Shown one piece after another: positions 63,492 through 64,000 of a DNA stretch of 64,000 nt. Position numbers and translations under genes: made by a program. The stretch is from positions 682,001 through 746,000 of the forward strand of contig NW_026570259.1 of NCBI RefSeq assembly GCF_019649055.1, written 5' to 3'. Origin of the DNA: Paramacrobiotus metropolitanus (lineage: Eukaryota > Tardigrada > Eutardigrada > Parachela > Macrobiotidae). Position 1 is the stretch's first letter. Each line of letters starts with the position of its first letter. The notes below the pieces were generated by a model that saw nothing but the letters and a program-made list of their open reading frames with translations, did no database searches and was not told the DNA's origin.

Positions 63492-64000
63492 ATGACGAAC
63501 TATAGAGCAGCCTGCTATCCCCGGGAAGACCGTCTGAACAGTTCTGAATTCTCCATTTATCAACCGGATCCTGACGATGTTCCGGATCCCGAAGAGTTTC
63601 AGACTGCGGTAGCAAGATTCGGGCAGCGCCCTGAAAAAGATGCTGCACACTACTTGGAATCGTACATATCTACGTGCGAGGAAAATGAGGTTACACCGGT
63701 GCCACAAATGTTCAGATTATTGCAGGCTAAAGCCAAGAAAAATTTGGTGTAAGTTATGGTTGTACTTGTATGTTTTAAAAAAAAAGGCGAGCGGGTACTG
63801 TCTGAAAGAAGCTACTGGCATAAAAATAATGACAGACGGCACCAACGAGTTAGATATGACTTAATGAGCTATTAACCATTAAGACATGGTCGGTGTCAAA
63901 CTGTCAATCACTATCAGCCTTGTTGACAAGATTTTACTACTGTGTTTACTGTTTAGCGATCGTCTGCAAAATCGAAGAGCTTCTGTCTATTTACCTGGGA
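63492..64000 (+). CDS. unknown protein, 5' part only (runs off the window)
   Basis: Exon 1 is 63492-63748 (85 codons plus 2 bases, donor GTAAGT); exon 2 begins at 63957 after CTGTTTAG and continues past the window end in the matching phase. It starts MTNYRAACYPREDRLNSSEF and is rich in acidic residues and helices (VARFGQRPEKDAAHYLESYI; MFRLLQAKAKKNL). No signal peptide. I do not recognise the family from this part. Confidence 0.65.

Noticed and set aside
1-64000. CRISPR arrays, bacterial operons, riboswitches, phage genes
   Set aside because: The window is clearly eukaryotic with spliced genes; no regularly spaced direct repeats of the right size or prokaryotic gene organisation were seen.

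Overview
This window is eukaryotic, from an invertebrate animal. The genes have many GT-AG introns (commonly 50-100 bp, some of several kb), secreted proteins start with signal peptides, and the recognisable families are metazoan: follistatin, Kv-channel-interacting protein (KChIP), RSPH14, ADAMTS-like metalloprotease, trypsin-like protease. I cannot name the species. A small ecdysozoan such as a tardigrade would fit, but that is inference. All gene models were built by hand by joining open exons whose splice sites and codon phases agree; each model gives a reading frame whose exon lengths sum to a multiple of three.

Layout. 721-2888 (-): ten-exon gene of unknown function with a long Lys/Glu tail. 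5200-8926 (+): complete follistatin, one domain per exon. 10059-10131 (-): tRNA-Thr(TGT). 11161-12826 (-): trypsin-like serine protease. 15206-17038 (+): RING protein with a C-terminal membrane anchor. 17882-21988 (-): secreted LysM protein with a repeated, unfamiliar cysteine-rich module. 23297-55348: four paralogous KChIP-like calcium sensors (23297-26319 -, 33670-43785 +, 44352-47996 -, 51863-55348 -), two of them with several alternative first exons, with the radial-spoke gene RSPH14 (49525-50985 -) between the third and fourth. 56713-57856 (+): secreted glycoprotein of unknown family. 58563-59537 (-): eIF4E-family cap-binding protein. 60273-62288 (-): ADAMTS-like metalloprotease. 62617-63192 (-): A20/AN1 zinc-finger protein, head to head with a gene that runs off the right edge (63492-64000 +).

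The genes are unrelated in pathway except for the KChIP cluster, which is a local expansion: three of the four copies share the same internal exon lengths (195, 284 and 63 bp). The most interesting items are the LysM protein with its repeated module, and the KChIP cluster with interchangeable N-terminal exons carrying a recurring Leu-Arg-Arg-hydrophobic motif. A 589-bp foldback element lies in an intron of the second KChIP gene, and two introns use GC instead of GT at the donor.
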